Shown: piece by piece, positions 34,404-43,470 of the stretch | Layout: every line of letters starts with the position of its first letter | How positions within the stretch are numbered: the stretch's first letter is position 1 | Source of the DNA: Thermus amyloliquefaciens | GTDB lineage: Bacteria; Deinococcota; Deinococci; Deinococcales; Thermaceae | Length of the DNA stretch: 64,000 nt | Direction: 5' to 3' | NCBI RefSeq assembly: GCF_000744885.1 | Contig: NZ_JQMV01000003.1 | Coordinates: 1,860,001-1,924,000, forward strand | Position numbers and translations under genes: made by a program | The notes under the pieces: model-generated | Told to the model about the DNA's origin: nothing | The model's database searches: none | Seen by the model: only the letters and a program-made list of their open reading frames with translations

Positions 34404-36272
34404 CTATTTGATGGAAAGAGCGTACTTCGCCTGGTCCCACTTCTTCACGGCCCCGCGGCTCTCCCAGCCGATCTCCCAGGCGTTCCAGCCGGGGTAGCCG
34501 TTGCCGCCCGCGTAGGCGCTGGCCACGTAGTTGACCAGGCCCTTGCGCACCACGTAGGGGTTGGCGCGGAAGTAGAGGGGCAGGGCGGGAAGCTCCTCCG
34601 CCCAGATCTCCTGGGCCCTCCAGAAGAGCTGCTTCCGCTTGGCCTCGTCAAACTCCAAGACCCCTTGGCTGGTCAGGCGGTCAAACTCGTCGTTCCGCCA
34701 GCCGCCGATGTTCTGGCCCTGGTAGTTGTTCTCCTTGGTGGGCACCAGGATCGCCCCGGTGTTCAGGTTCTTGTACTGGAAGAGGTCGCCGCCCTCCGCC
34801 AGGCTGGACACCCAGGCGAACTCAAACATCCCGGTCCACTTGCACTCGCTGGCCCGCTGGATGTAGTCGTCGGAGAAGACCACGGCCGAGGGGGCGTTGT
34901 TGATCTTGACGGCGATGCCGATCTTCTTGAGGTCCTCGGCGAAGAACTGCTGGGTGCGCTCGCGGATGGCGTTGCCCGCGGTGGTCACGAACTCGATCTC
35001 AAACCGAACGGTACGCCCGCCCACGGTGCGCTGGAGGATGCCGTCAGGCCCCTTCTTCCAGCCCATCTGCGCCAGGAGGGCCTCCGCCTTCTTCAGGTCA
35101 AACTCGTACTTCTTGACGTTGGGGTTGAAGAGGGGGTTGACGGGGGCGATCCAGGTGTGGGCCACGGGCTGGAGGCCATCAAAGAAGGCCTTCACCAAGC
35201 CCTCGCGGTTCAGGGCGTGGAGGATGGCCTGGCGGGTGCGGACGTCGTCCAAGCCCAGGTCCTTAACCTGCTGGCAGTTGCTGAACTTGTTGATGTCGAT
35301 GTGCTCCCAGATGGCCCCGGGCACGAACCAGATGTCAAAGCGGCCAGGGGCGCGGGAGGTGAGCTGCTTGGAGCGGCCCTGGTCAAAGGTGAGGGCCACG
35401 CTGGAGGTGGCGTCGATGGAGCCGCCGATCACCGCCACCAGGAGGGAGTTGGTGTTCTGGATGAAGCGGTAGACCACCTTCTGCACGTACTTGCTCTCCC
35501 CACCCTCGGGCTTGATGGGGAAGTTGGGGTTCCGCTCCATCTCGATGGAGTTCCCCGGCACCCAGCGCTTCAGCTTGAAGGGGCCGGAGTAAACCATGGC
35601 CCCCCGGTTCAGGGCCTGGGGGGTGGCGAACTTGAGGAAGAAGTTGCGGTAGAGCTCGTTGAGCTTCTCCGCGTCCTTATCGGGGTCCAGGTTGCGGGCC
35701 GCGGCCTTCACCTTTTCCCACTCGGCCCCCATGATGTGCTTGGGGGCGTAGCCGATGGGCGAGCCGTAGGTGTCGTAGTAGTAGGCGGGCTCAAAGATAA
35801 CGGTGAAGTTGCGGGCGTCCTTCACCTTGAGCGCCACCCGCTCCCAGTAGTCCGGGTTCAGGGTGGGCATGCCCTTGGCCTTGCCCACCTCGTAGTAGAA
35901 GGCCACATCCTCGGTAGTGATCGGCTTGCCATCGGACCACTTGGCATCCTGGCGGATGGTGAGGTCCATCTCCAGCCGCTTCTTGCCCCCACCGATGTCC
36001 GTTACCCGCAGGCGCTTGTTCTGCAGGGTGGGCACCTCGGTGGCCAGAACGGGGAAGTTCTGGCTATCCGCGTTAAAGCCGATAAAGGGCGCAAAGAGAT
36101 AGCCTTCGATCTCGCTCTTGATGGCCTGGTTGGAGATGATGCTGAGGAAGTCCCCCGCCAGCACCCTAGGCTCCTGGGAAGCCCCGATGACCAGGCTGTT
36201 GTCCTGAGGCCCTGCCAGGGCCAGGCCCAGGGCGGTTAAACCGAGTACAGCCAGCTTGCCTACTTTTCTCAT
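34404..36272 (-). CDS. dppA: Peptide/oligosaccharide ABC transporter substrate-binding protein
   Basis: 622 residues. The signal sequence MRKVGKLAVLGLTALGLALAG has no lipobox cysteine. The body has the SBP type 5 pattern: LVIGASQEPRVL, then the ADSQNFPVLATEVPT segment, LTIRQDAKWSDGKPITTEDVAFYYE, and a C-terminal LPALPLYFRANPYV. Family 5 proteins bind peptides, or in thermophiles oligosaccharides; the ligand cannot be told. ATG 36272 has AAAGGAGG upstream and a strong promoter further up. The frame runs to 36398 but upstream of the promoter. Confidence 0.93.
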   Translation of the reverse strand: MRKVGKLAVLGLTALGLALAGPQDNSLVIGASQEPRVLAGDFLSIISNQAIKSEIEGYLFAPFIGFNADSQNFPVLATEVPTLQNKRLRVTDIGGGKKRLEMDLTIRQDAKWSDGKPITTEDVAFYYEVGKAKGMPTLNPDYWERVALKVKDARNFTVIFEPAYYYDTYGSPIGYAPKHIMGAEWEKVKAAARNLDPDKDAEKLNELYRNFFLKFATPQALNRGAMVYSGPFKLKRWVPGNSIEMERNPNFPIKPEGGESKYVQKVVYRFIQNTNSLLVAVIGGSIDATSSVALTFDQGRSKQLTSRAPGRFDIWFVPGAIWEHIDINKFSNCQQVKDLGLDDVRTRQAILHALNREGLVKAFFDGLQPVAHTWIAPVNPLFNPNVKKYEFDLKKAEALLAQMGWKKGPDGILQRTVGGRTVRFEIEFVTTAGNAIRERTQQFFAEDLKKIGIAVKINNAPSAVVFSDDYIQRASECKWTGMFEFAWVSSLAEGGDLFQYKNLNTGAILVPTKENNYQGQNIGGWRNDEFDRLTSQGVLEFDEAKRKQLFWRAQEIWAEELPALPLYFRANPYVVRKGLVNYVASAYAGGNGYPGWNAWEIGWESRGAVKKWDQAKYALSIK

Positions 36273-36318
36273 ACGGCCTCCTTTCTCCGTGGTGGCACCA
36301 TCCTTAGTGGCCGAGGCT

Positions 36319-36346
36319 ATTATACGGCGCTTCCCATGAAGGTCAA
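36319..36346 (-). promoter_or_regulatory. Promoter of the dppABC-like operon
   Basis: TTGACC (36341-36346), 16-nt spacer and consensus TATAAT (36319-36324) on the minus strand. It is followed by a leader of about 40 nt with a strong Shine-Dalgarno. Confidence 0.75.
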
Positions 36347-36404
36347 TGGGAAGAAGGTTAAAGGGGCCCAAGACCAGGGCCCCTAAAAGCGCTCCCAATG
36401 GAAA

Positions 36405-36785
36405 TCAGTGGCCGCAGGTGCGGGCTTCGCCTTCCTGGTCCTTGGTGCGGAAGGAGTGGCCGCAGCCGCAGGTGCTGGCGGCGTTGGGGTTGTGCACGGT
36501 GAAGCCCCCGCCCATGAGGCTCTCCACCCAGTCGATCTCCGAGCCCACCAGGTAGGGCAGGGACATGGGGTCCACCACCAGGCGCACCCCGTGCATCTCC
36601 ACGAGGGTATCCCCCTCGAGCTCCCTCTCGTCCACGGCCATGCCGTACTGGAAGCCCGAGCACCCGCCGGACTTGATGTAGACCCGGATGGCCGCATGCT
36701 CCTTGCCATAACGGGCCAGGATCTCCTTGGCCTTCTCCGCCGCCAGGGAAGTGATGCGGATTACGGCTTCCTGGGTTTCCACCAT
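36405..36785 (-). CDS. A-type iron-sulfur carrier protein (IscA/ErpA/HesB)
   Basis: 126 residues. The three canonical cysteines are C42 ([10 protein letters not shown]) and C106/C108 (STCGCGHSF), which bind and deliver Fe-S clusters. An extra C-terminal RTCGH with a fourth cysteine (C124) is unusual. Helix [14 protein letters not shown] and strand [19 protein letters not shown] are as in the family. A GGAGG motif precedes ATG 36785. It is divergent from the M24 peptidase gene. Confidence 0.93.
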   Translation of the reverse strand: MVETQEAVIRITSLAAEKAKEILARYGKEHAAIRVYIKSGGCSGFQYGMAVDERELEGDTLVEMHGVRLVVDPMSLPYLVGSEIDWVESLMGGGFTVHNPNAASTCGCGHSFRTKDQEGEARTCGH

Positions 36786-36865
36786 CTCCCAAACCTCCCT
36801 ACCCCCTACCCTAGCACGTCAGGGGTAAGGAAAGGTGAGTTGGATCGCAAGGGTAGGATAAGGGG

Positions 36866-37996
36866 GTGGATCTCGCCCGTGTCCAGGAAGTCCTCGAGGC
36901 GGAGAGGCTAGACGCCTGGCTCCTCCTCTCCTTCGGCCGGAGCAACCCCTTGGCCCTTGAAGTCCTCGCCCTCACCCCCCTTCACCTCACCCGGCGCTTC
37001 GCCTACCTGATCCCGCGGGAAGGGGAGCCCACCCTCCTCTGCCACGCCATAGAGGAAAGCCTCTTCCCTCCCCTGCCAGGGAAAAGGCACACCTACCACA
37101 CCTGGCGGGGGTACCTGGAAGCCCTCGCGGGGCTTGTGGAGGGGAAAAGGCGCCTCGCCCTGGAGTACGTGCCCGGGGGGCTCATCCCCTACCTTTCCCG
37201 GGTGGATGGGGGCAGCCTGGACCTCCTCAGGGGGATGGGCCTCGAGCTGGTCTCCTCCTGGCCCCTGCTCCTCCTCTTCCAAACCTGGGGGGAGGAAAAG
37301 GTCCAAAGCCACCGCCGGGCGGTGGAGGGCTTGGTGGCCGCCAGGGACCGGGCGCTGGCCTTCTTGCGCCAGAACCCGCGGCCCACGGAACGGGCGGTGC
37401 AGGCCGTCTTGGTCCAGGCCCTGGAGGAACGGGGCCTGGTCTTTGACCACCCTCCCATGGTGGCCTTCGGCCAAAACGCCGCCAACCCCCACCACGCCCC
37501 CACGGACAAGGCCCTCGAGGAGGGGGAGGTGGTGCTTTTAGACCTTTGGGCCAAGGAGAGGGGCGGGGTCTATGCCGACATCACCTGGATGGCGGGCCTA
37601 AGGCCCCCAGAGGCCGCCCACTGGGCCTTCCAGGCGGTGGCCCGGGCCCGGGACGCGGCCATCCGCTTCGTGGCCGAGGCCTACCGGAAGGGGCGCTACC
37701 CTAAGGGCTTTGAGGTGGACCGGGTGGCCAGGGGCCTTTTGGAAGGGGAGGGCTACGGCCCCCACATCCGCCACCGCACGGGGCACAACCTGGGAGAGGA
37801 GGTCCACGGCTCCGGCCCCCACCTGGACGACCTGGAAACCCACGACTTCCGCCCCCTGGTGCCGGGGCTGGCCTTCACCGTGGAACCCGGGGTCTACCTG
37901 CCCGATTTCGGGGTGCGCACCGAGGTGAACGTCTATTTGCACCCCCAAGGCCTCGAGGTCACCACCCCCTTGCAGGAAAGCCTCACCCTGCTCTAA
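36866..37996 (+). CDS. M24 family Xaa-Pro aminopeptidase
   Basis: 376 residues: a creatinase-like N-terminal domain (1-150) and the pita-bread catalytic domain. The five metal ligands are readable: D in VVLLDLWA, D in VYADITWMAG, H in RHRTGHNLGEE, E in TVEPGVYLP and E in VRTEVNVYL. Removes N-terminal residues before proline or acts on Xaa-Pro dipeptides. GTG start with TAGGAT 6 nt upstream (36854-36859), probably leaderless. Confidence 0.92.
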   Translation: MDLARVQEVLEAERLDAWLLLSFGRSNPLALEVLALTPLHLTRRFAYLIPREGEPTLLCHAIEESLFPPLPGKRHTYHTWRGYLEALAGLVEGKRRLALEYVPGGLIPYLSRVDGGSLDLLRGMGLELVSSWPLLLLFQTWGEEKVQSHRRAVEGLVAARDRALAFLRQNPRPTERAVQAVLVQALEERGLVFDHPPMVAFGQNAANPHHAPTDKALEEGEVVLLDLWAKERGGVYADITWMAGLRPPEAAHWAFQAVARARDAAIRFVAEAYRKGRYPKGFEVDRVARGLLEGEGYGPHIRHRTGHNLGEEVHGSGPHLDDLETHDFRPLVPGLAFTVEPGVYLPDFGVRTEVNVYLHPQGLEVTTPLQESLTLL

Positions 37997-37999
37997 GCA

Positions 38000-38027
38000 C
38001 CCCGTCGTGGCTTGCGCCACCACGGGG
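38000..38027. terminator. Hairpin downstream of the M24 peptidase gene
   Basis: CCCCGTCGTGG and CCACCACGGGG pair at 10 of 11 positions across a 6-nt loop. There is no U-tract. The 140-nt gap to prs also holds a TGGGG/CCCCA mini-stem near 38099 and a TATCTT box at 38121-38126. Confidence 0.4.
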
Positions 38028-38136
38028 ACCCCAGAAAGCCTCCTTAGCCCTTCTTCCCTGAGGGCAACCGGCCCTTAACTGACCGGCGGACCTGGCGTGG
38101 GGCATACCCCAGGGGCGTGGTATCTTGGGGAACGGC

Positions 38137-39069
38137 ATGGACCGCCCCCTGCTGATCTTCTCCGGTCAGTCCAATAAGCCCCTAGCCCAAGCCATCGCTG
38201 AGGCCCTGGACCTCCCCTTGGGGAAAAGCGCCACCCAGCGCTTCGCCAACGACAACCTCTTCGTGCGCTTTGAGGAAAGCCTGCGGGAGGGGGATGTCTT
38301 CATCGTCCAGTCCCTGACCCCCCCCGTGCAGGACCACCTCATGGAGCTCCTCATGATGGTGGACGCCGCCAAGGGGGCCAGCGCCGCCCGGGTCACCGCG
38401 GTCATCCCCTACTTTTCCTACGCCCGCAGCGACAAGAAGGACGCCCCCCGCATCTCCATCGCCGCCAGGCTCATCGCCGACCTCCTCCAGACCGCCGGGG
38501 CCGACCGGGTCCTCACCATGACCCTGCACTCCCCCCAGGTCCACGGCTTCTTCAAGGTGCCCGTGGACCACCTTTCCGCAGAACCCGTCATCGCCAACCA
38601 CTTTGCCACCCGGGTGGACCTGGAAAACGCGGTGGTGGTGGCCCCGGACGCCGGTGACCTCAAGAGGGCCAGCTCCCTGGCCCGGCGCCTCCGCCTCCCC
38701 CTGGCCTTCATTGACAAGGAACGGGTTTCCGACACCGAGGTGCGGGTTCGGATGCTGGTGGGCGAGGTGAGGGGGAAGACCGCCCTGATCGTGGACGACG
38801 AGATCTCCACCGCGGGAAGCCTGGTGGAGGCGGTGGAGGCCCTGTTGCAGGCGGGGGCCAAGGAGGTTTACGCCGCCGCCACCCACGGGGTCTATGTGGG
38901 CCCGGCCCTGGAACGCATCGCCAAGAGCCCGGTGAAGGAGGTGGCCACCACCGACACCTGCCTCCCCAAGGAAGGCCCCAAGCTCAAGACCCTTTCCGTG
39001 GCCCCCCTCTTCGCCGAGGCCATCTGGCGCATCCACCGGGGGGAGTCGGTGTCCAGCCTTTTCACCTAA
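38137..39069 (+). CDS. prs: Ribose-phosphate pyrophosphokinase
   Basis: Makes PRPP from ribose 5-phosphate and ATP for nucleotides, histidine and tryptophan. 310 residues. The catalytic motif is [13 protein letters not shown] near 172-184, and the PRPP-binding loop is [14 protein letters not shown] near 215-228. [19 protein letters not shown] opens the protein as in the family. ATG 38137 has GGGGAAC nearby; an in-frame TTG four codons upstream lies at the -10 and is unlikely. Confidence 0.95.
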   Translation: MDRPLLIFSGQSNKPLAQAIAEALDLPLGKSATQRFANDNLFVRFEESLREGDVFIVQSLTPPVQDHLMELLMMVDAAKGASAARVTAVIPYFSYARSDKKDAPRISIAARLIADLLQTAGADRVLTMTLHSPQVHGFFKVPVDHLSAEPVIANHFATRVDLENAVVVAPDAGDLKRASSLARRLRLPLAFIDKERVSDTEVRVRMLVGEVRGKTALIVDDEISTAGSLVEAVEALLQAGAKEVYAAATHGVYVGPALERIAKSPVKEVATTDTCLPKEGPKLKTLSVAPLFAEAIWRIHRGESVSSLFT

Positions 39070-39080
39070 AGGGGAGCGGG

Positions 39081-39797
39081 ATGCGGAAAGAGGCCTTGAA
39101 CCTGGCAGGGCAGAGGGTGCTGGCCCACATCCCCGAGCGCCCCAGGGCCCTCCTCCTGGCCCTCCATGGGCTTCAGGGGTCTAAGGAGCACATCCTTTCC
39201 CTCCTCCCGGGGTATGCGGAAAAGGGCTTTCTCCTCCTGGCGTGGGATGCCCCCCGGCACGGGGACCGGGAAGGCCCACCCCCCTCCTCCAAAAGCCCCC
39301 GCTACGTGGAGGAGGTGTACCAGGTGGCCTTGGCCTTCGCCGAGGAGGCCAAGGCGGTGGCCCGGGAAGCGGGGGAGCGCTTCGGCCTGCCCCTTTTCCT
39401 GGCGGGCGGAAGCCTGGGGGCCTTTGTGGTCCACCTGCTCCTTTCCCAAGGGTTCCGGGCGGAAGGGGCCCTGGCCTTCATCGGGAGCGGTTTTCCCATG
39501 AAGCTCCCCCAAGGGCAGGAGGTGGTGGACGGCAAGGTTTTGGCCCTTTACGAAACCCCTCCTGCCCTGAGGGGAGAGGCCTACGGGGGCGTACCCCTTC
39601 TCCACCTCCACGGCACCAAGGACCTCATCGTGCCCCTTTCCCGCATGGAGAAAACCGTGGAGGCCTTGCGGCCCCATTACCCCGAGGGGCGGCTCGCCCG
39701 TTTCGTGGAGGAGGGGGCTGGGCACACCATCACCCCCTTGATGGCCCGGATGGGGCTGGCCTTTTTGGAGGCTTGGCTTGATCCTGGAAGGCCTTAG
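39081..39797 (+). CDS. Alpha/beta hydrolase (esterase)
   Basis: 238 residues. Nucleophile elbow GGSLGAF (Ser near residue 113), oxyanion loop ALHGLQGSKEH, aspartate in HGTKDLIVP and histidine in GAGHTITP. Resembles small Thermus esterases of unknown substrate; the YVEEVYQVALAFAEEAKAV helix is a lid-like insert. It starts 11 bp after prs with GGGAGCGGG before its ATG, and overlaps the DUF72 gene by 20 bp, so it belongs to a prs-esterase-DUF72-speA run. Confidence 0.88.
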   Translation: MRKEALNLAGQRVLAHIPERPRALLLALHGLQGSKEHILSLLPGYAEKGFLLLAWDAPRHGDREGPPPSSKSPRYVEEVYQVALAFAEEAKAVAREAGERFGLPLFLAGGSLGAFVVHLLLSQGFRAEGALAFIGSGFPMKLPQGQEVVDGKVLALYETPPALRGEAYGGVPLLHLHGTKDLIVPLSRMEKTVEALRPHYPEGRLARFVEEGAGHTITPLMARMGLAFLEAWLDPGRP

Positions 39798-40347
39798 GGG
39801 GTATAGGGGCTACCCCGGGGGTTTTAAGGCCTACGCCAAGGCCTTTCCCACGGTGGAGCTCTCCTGGTGGCACCGGGTGGGGGACAGGAAGACCATAAGC
39901 CGGTTAAGGGCCCTGGCCCCCGAGGGGTTCCGCTTCAGCGTCTATGGCCACCAGCACCTCACCTTTGAGCCCTCAGGGGAGGAAAGGCGCACCCTGAGGC
40001 GTTTTCTGAGGCGCTTCCGGCTTTTCGGCGACAAGCGGGGAGCGGTGCGGCTTCTGGTGCCCCCAGGCGTGGGGCCCGCGCAGCTGGCCCGCTGGCTGGA
40101 CTTTTTGGAGGAAGTCCAGGAGGAGCTGGGGCCCGTGCCCCTCGCCTTCCAGGCGGAAAAGGCCCTGCATCCCCTCTTGCGGACGAGGGGTTATGCCCTG
40201 GTCAACCAAACGGGAGGCCCTTTCCTCTACCTGGTGGACCCGGGGGAAACCCCTAAGGAAGGCGAGGGGTACCTTTACCGGAGCCCCACCCCTTCCCAAG
40301 CCGCCCCTTCCGCCCTACACTCAAGGGCGGAGGTTGAACGGGATTGA
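39778..40347 (+). CDS. Short DUF72 protein
   Basis: 189 residues, shorter than typical DUF72 proteins (about 240-270). TIM-barrel pattern: Y-P-G-G-F-K-A-YAKAFPTVELSWW at the start (equivalent of F-x-T-V-E-L-N in the family), then FRFSVYGHQHLTFEPS, and TRGYALVNQTGGPFLYLVDPG at the end. The usual G-T-S-G-W N-terminal strand is reduced to RGYRGY. Function of DUF72 is unknown. The TTG start lies inside the esterase end. Its stop overlaps the TTG of speA. Confidence 0.72.
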   Translation: MILEGLRGYRGYPGGFKAYAKAFPTVELSWWHRVGDRKTISRLRALAPEGFRFSVYGHQHLTFEPSGEERRTLRRFLRRFRLFGDKRGAVRLLVPPGVGPAQLARWLDFLEEVQEELGPVPLAFQAEKALHPLLRTRGYALVNQTGGPFLYLVDPGETPKEGEGYLYRSPTPSQAAPSALHSRAEVERD

Positions 40348-42236
40348 AGACCGCCAGGCGCTTTTCCCCCAAAGAAGCGGAAGAGATCTACCTGGTGCCC
40401 TACTGGGGAGCGGGGTTCTTCCGGGTGGGGCGGGATGGGGAGCTGGAGGTGACCCCCCTGGGCCCGGAAGGCCCTTCCGCCTCCCTTTTGGAGATCGTGG
40501 AGGCCCTTAGGGACGAGGGGCGGCCCTTGCCCTTGGTGCTCCGCTTCCCCCAGATCCTGGAGGCCCGGGTGCGGGAGCTCAACGAGGCCTTCCGGCGGGC
40601 CATGGAGAAGTACGGCTACCGGGGAGGCTACCGCGGGGTCTACCCCGTGAAGGTGAACCAGCGCCGGCTGGTGCTGGAAACCGTGGCCAAGGCGGGAAGG
40701 CCTTACCACTATGGCCTCGAGGCGGGGAGCAAGGCGGAACTCGCCCTGATCCTGGCCCAGGACCTCTCCCCGGAAGCCCTCATCACCACCAACGGCTTCA
40801 AGGACGACGACTTCATCCGCCTGGCCCTAATGGGCAGGAAGCTCTCCCGGAACGTGGTCATCACCCTGGAGAAGTTCGCCGAGCTTCCCCGGGTGATCCG
40901 CATCTCCAAGGAGCTGGGCGTCCGACCCCAGCTGGGCATCCGTTACAAGCTGAAGGCCAAAGGGGCCGGGCAGTGGGAGGCCAGCGGGGGAGAAAACGCC
41001 AAGTTCGGCCTCACCACCCCGGAGATCATCCGGGCGGTGGAGATCCTGAAGGAGGAGGGGCTCCTGGACACCCTGGTCATGGTCCACGCCCACATCGGCA
41101 GCCAGGTGACGGATATCCGCAAGATCAAGGCCGCGGTGCGGGAAGCGGCCCAGACCTACGTGCAGCTCAGGAAGCTGGGGGCCCCCATCCGGTACCTCAA
41201 CCTGGGCGGGGGGCTGGCGGTGGACTACGACGGCTCCAAGACCAACTTCTACGCCTCCGCCAACTACACCCTTCCCGAGTACGCCGAGGACCTGGTCTAC
41301 GTGACCAAGGAGGTGGTGGAGGCCCAGGGGGAACCCCACCCCACCCTGGTCACGGAGTCCGGCCGGGCGGTGACCGCGTACCACGAGGTTTTGGTCCTCG
41401 AGGTCATCGACGTCATCACCCCCCCGGGGGAGGCCCGGCCCAACCCCCCGCCCCCGGAGGCCCACCCCCTGGTCAAGGAGCTTTGGGAGAGCCTGGAAAC
41501 CCTCTCCCCCAAGAACTTCCGCGAGGTCTACCACGACGCCTTCGCGGACAAGGAGACCCTGCAGACCCTCTACGACCTGGGGCTGGTGTCCCTGCGGGAC
41601 CGCGCCCTAGCGGAGGAGATCTTCTACCACATCGCCCGGCGGGTCTACGCCATCGTGCGGGAACTGCCCTACGCCCCCGATGAGTTTGAGGACCTGGAAA
41701 AGCTGCTGGCGGACAAACTCGTCTGCAATTTTTCCATTTTCCAAAGCCTCCCCGACGCCTGGGCCATTCACCAGCTTTTCCCCATCGTTCCCCTGAGCCG
41801 CCTGCACGAGCCCCCCACCCGCCAGGCCACCCTGGTGGACATCTCCTGCGACTCCGACGGCAAGATCGACCGCTTCATCGACCTGCACGATGTGCGCCAG
41901 AGCCTGCCCGTCCACCCCATCCGCCCGGGGGAGGACTACTACCTGGGGGTTTTCCTGGTGGGGGGCTACCAGGACGTGTTGGGCAGCAACCACAACCTCT
42001 TCGGCCAGGTGGGGGAGGCCCACGTGGTGGTGGACGAGGAGGGGTTTGCCATCGAGCGGTTTGTCCCCGGGGAGACCGCGGAGAAGGTCATCGAGAAGAT
42101 GGGCTTCACCGCCCGGGAGCTTTTCCTGGGCGTGGAACGGCTGGTGCGGCAAAGCCGCCTCTCCCCCGTGGAAAAAGGAGCCTTCCTGGAGCGGTACATG
42201 CGGGAGCTCCAGGGCTACACCTATCTGGAGGACTGA
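40344..42236 (+). CDS. speA: Biosynthetic arginine decarboxylase
   Basis: Decarboxylates arginine to agmatine. In Thermus agmatine is aminopropylated first and then hydrolysed to spermidine, so this is the entry to long and branched polyamines. 630 residues, alanine-racemase-type barrel. PLP lysine K103 in YPVKVNQR, then NGFKDDDFI, HAHIGSQVTDIRKI and LNLGGGLAVDYDG. The active-site cysteine region is LVDISCDSDGKID near residue 508. TTG start overlapping the DUF72 stop (TTGA). Confidence 0.95.
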   Translation: MKTARRFSPKEAEEIYLVPYWGAGFFRVGRDGELEVTPLGPEGPSASLLEIVEALRDEGRPLPLVLRFPQILEARVRELNEAFRRAMEKYGYRGGYRGVYPVKVNQRRLVLETVAKAGRPYHYGLEAGSKAELALILAQDLSPEALITTNGFKDDDFIRLALMGRKLSRNVVITLEKFAELPRVIRISKELGVRPQLGIRYKLKAKGAGQWEASGGENAKFGLTTPEIIRAVEILKEEGLLDTLVMVHAHIGSQVTDIRKIKAAVREAAQTYVQLRKLGAPIRYLNLGGGLAVDYDGSKTNFYASANYTLPEYAEDLVYVTKEVVEAQGEPHPTLVTESGRAVTAYHEVLVLEVIDVITPPGEARPNPPPPEAHPLVKELWESLETLSPKNFREVYHDAFADKETLQTLYDLGLVSLRDRALAEEIFYHIARRVYAIVRELPYAPDEFEDLEKLLADKLVCNFSIFQSLPDAWAIHQLFPIVPLSRLHEPPTRQATLVDISCDSDGKIDRFIDLHDVRQSLPVHPIRPGEDYYLGVFLVGGYQDVLGSNHNLFGQVGEAHVVVDEEGFAIERFVPGETAEKVIEKMGFTARELFLGVERLVRQSRLSPVEKGAFLERYMRELQGYTYLED

Positions 42237-42282
42237 AGGGCCCTTAAGGGTTTGTTAAGGGAGGCTTGGCCATCCTGGGTAT

Positions 42283-43359
42283 ATGGCCCGGGCGGGACCC
42301 CTGTATACTGAAAGTGGCTTTCATCCCACCCTAGAGCTTTTGGACCCCCTAAACCCCCTAAGGCGGCGAACGGCCCTTTGGCTTCTGCCCTTGGGGGCCC
42401 TTTTGGCCCTGGTGGCCTGGGCCACCTCGAGGGCCGCGGGGCTGGACCCGGTGGACCGCCTCTTCCTCCCTCTCCTGGCCTTGGGTTTTTCCCTTTTGGC
42501 CATAGCCCTGTGGCGCTCCCCCCGCACCGGCCCCTGGGTTCTGGTCCTGGCCCATACCCTCGTGGCCACCTACCTCCTGGCCACCCTGGCCTACCAGCTC
42601 CTTTTGGTCCCCAACCCCTTGGGCCTGTCCCCTGCCGCCTACTGGGTGCCCTTCGTGTACTTTAGCAGTTTTCTTTTCTTTCAAGCCCGGCAAGCGGTGC
42701 GCCTGGCCCTCCTCTACCTCCTCGCCCTCTTTCTCCTTTCCGTGGTGGGGGCCTTCCGCGGCCACTTCCACGCGGAGCACCTCAACGCCTTGGCCCAGTT
42801 CTTCGGGGCCAACCTGGCCTATGTGGGCCTTCTCTACATGCTGGTGCGGGTCAAGGAGGGCTACCTGGAAGCCCAGCTGGAAGCCTACACCGACCCCCTC
42901 ACCGGCCTTAGGAACCGGCGCTATCTGGATCTAATCCTGGAAAGGGAGCTCTTCCGCGCCCGAAGGTATAACCGACCCCTCTCCCTCCTGGTCCTGGATC
43001 TGGACGACTTCAAAAAGGTGAACGATACCTATGGCCATCCCGTGGGGGACCGGGTGCTAAGGGCCCTTGCCCGCTGCCTGGAAGAGCACCTCCGGAAAAG
43101 CGACCGGCCCGTGCGCCTGGGGGGGGAGGAGTTCGCCATCCTCCTGGTGGAAACCCCCTTAGCCCAGGCGGTGCGCCTGGCGGGGCGCCTGCGCCAGGCG
43201 GTGGCCGCCCTGAAGGTCATTCCGGTGGCGGGGTTGACCGCCAGCATCGGCGTGGCCGAGGCCCGCCCCGAAGACTCCCCCCTTTCCCTCCTCAAGCGGG
43301 CCGACGACGCCCTCTACCAGGCCAAACGCCGGGGGAAAAACCGGGTGGAGGTGGGTTAA
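42283..43359 (+). CDS. Membrane-bound diguanylate cyclase (GGDEF)
   Basis: 358 residues. Five or six membrane helices fill residues 31-190, with no recognised sensor domain. The GGDEF domain starts at DPLTGLRNRR (204-213). The catalytic motif is GGEEF (280-284) and the substrate segment DLDDFKKVNDTYGH is intact. The inhibitory site RxxD is present as RKSD (271-274), five residues before GGEEF, so product inhibition is expected. The start is uncertain: a TATACT box lies inside the N-terminal codons (42304-42309), which would favour a later TTG if used. Counterpart of the HD-GYP enzyme at 5.3 kb. Confidence 0.9.
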   Translation: MARAGPLYTESGFHPTLELLDPLNPLRRRTALWLLPLGALLALVAWATSRAAGLDPVDRLFLPLLALGFSLLAIALWRSPRTGPWVLVLAHTLVATYLLATLAYQLLLVPNPLGLSPAAYWVPFVYFSSFLFFQARQAVRLALLYLLALFLLSVVGAFRGHFHAEHLNALAQFFGANLAYVGLLYMLVRVKEGYLEAQLEAYTDPLTGLRNRRYLDLILERELFRARRYNRPLSLLVLDLDDFKKVNDTYGHPVGDRVLRALARCLEEHLRKSDRPVRLGGEEFAILLVETPLAQAVRLAGRLRQAVAALKVIPVAGLTASIGVAEARPEDSPLSLLKRADDALYQAKRRGKNRVEVG

Positions 43360-43470
43360 GAGCCCCGGAAAGGGCCTGGGCCCCGCCTTCCTCTTCCTGC
43401 CCTTGGGTCATGTGGGCCCGGCGCCCCTCCTTTGGCATCCAGCGGGCAGGAGGGCTTCGCCAGGGGGGCC

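Noticed and set aside
43360-43470. Small gene or RNA between the GGDEF gene and metK
   Set aside because: 110 bp with no ORF of note, no hairpin with U-tract and no promoter box.
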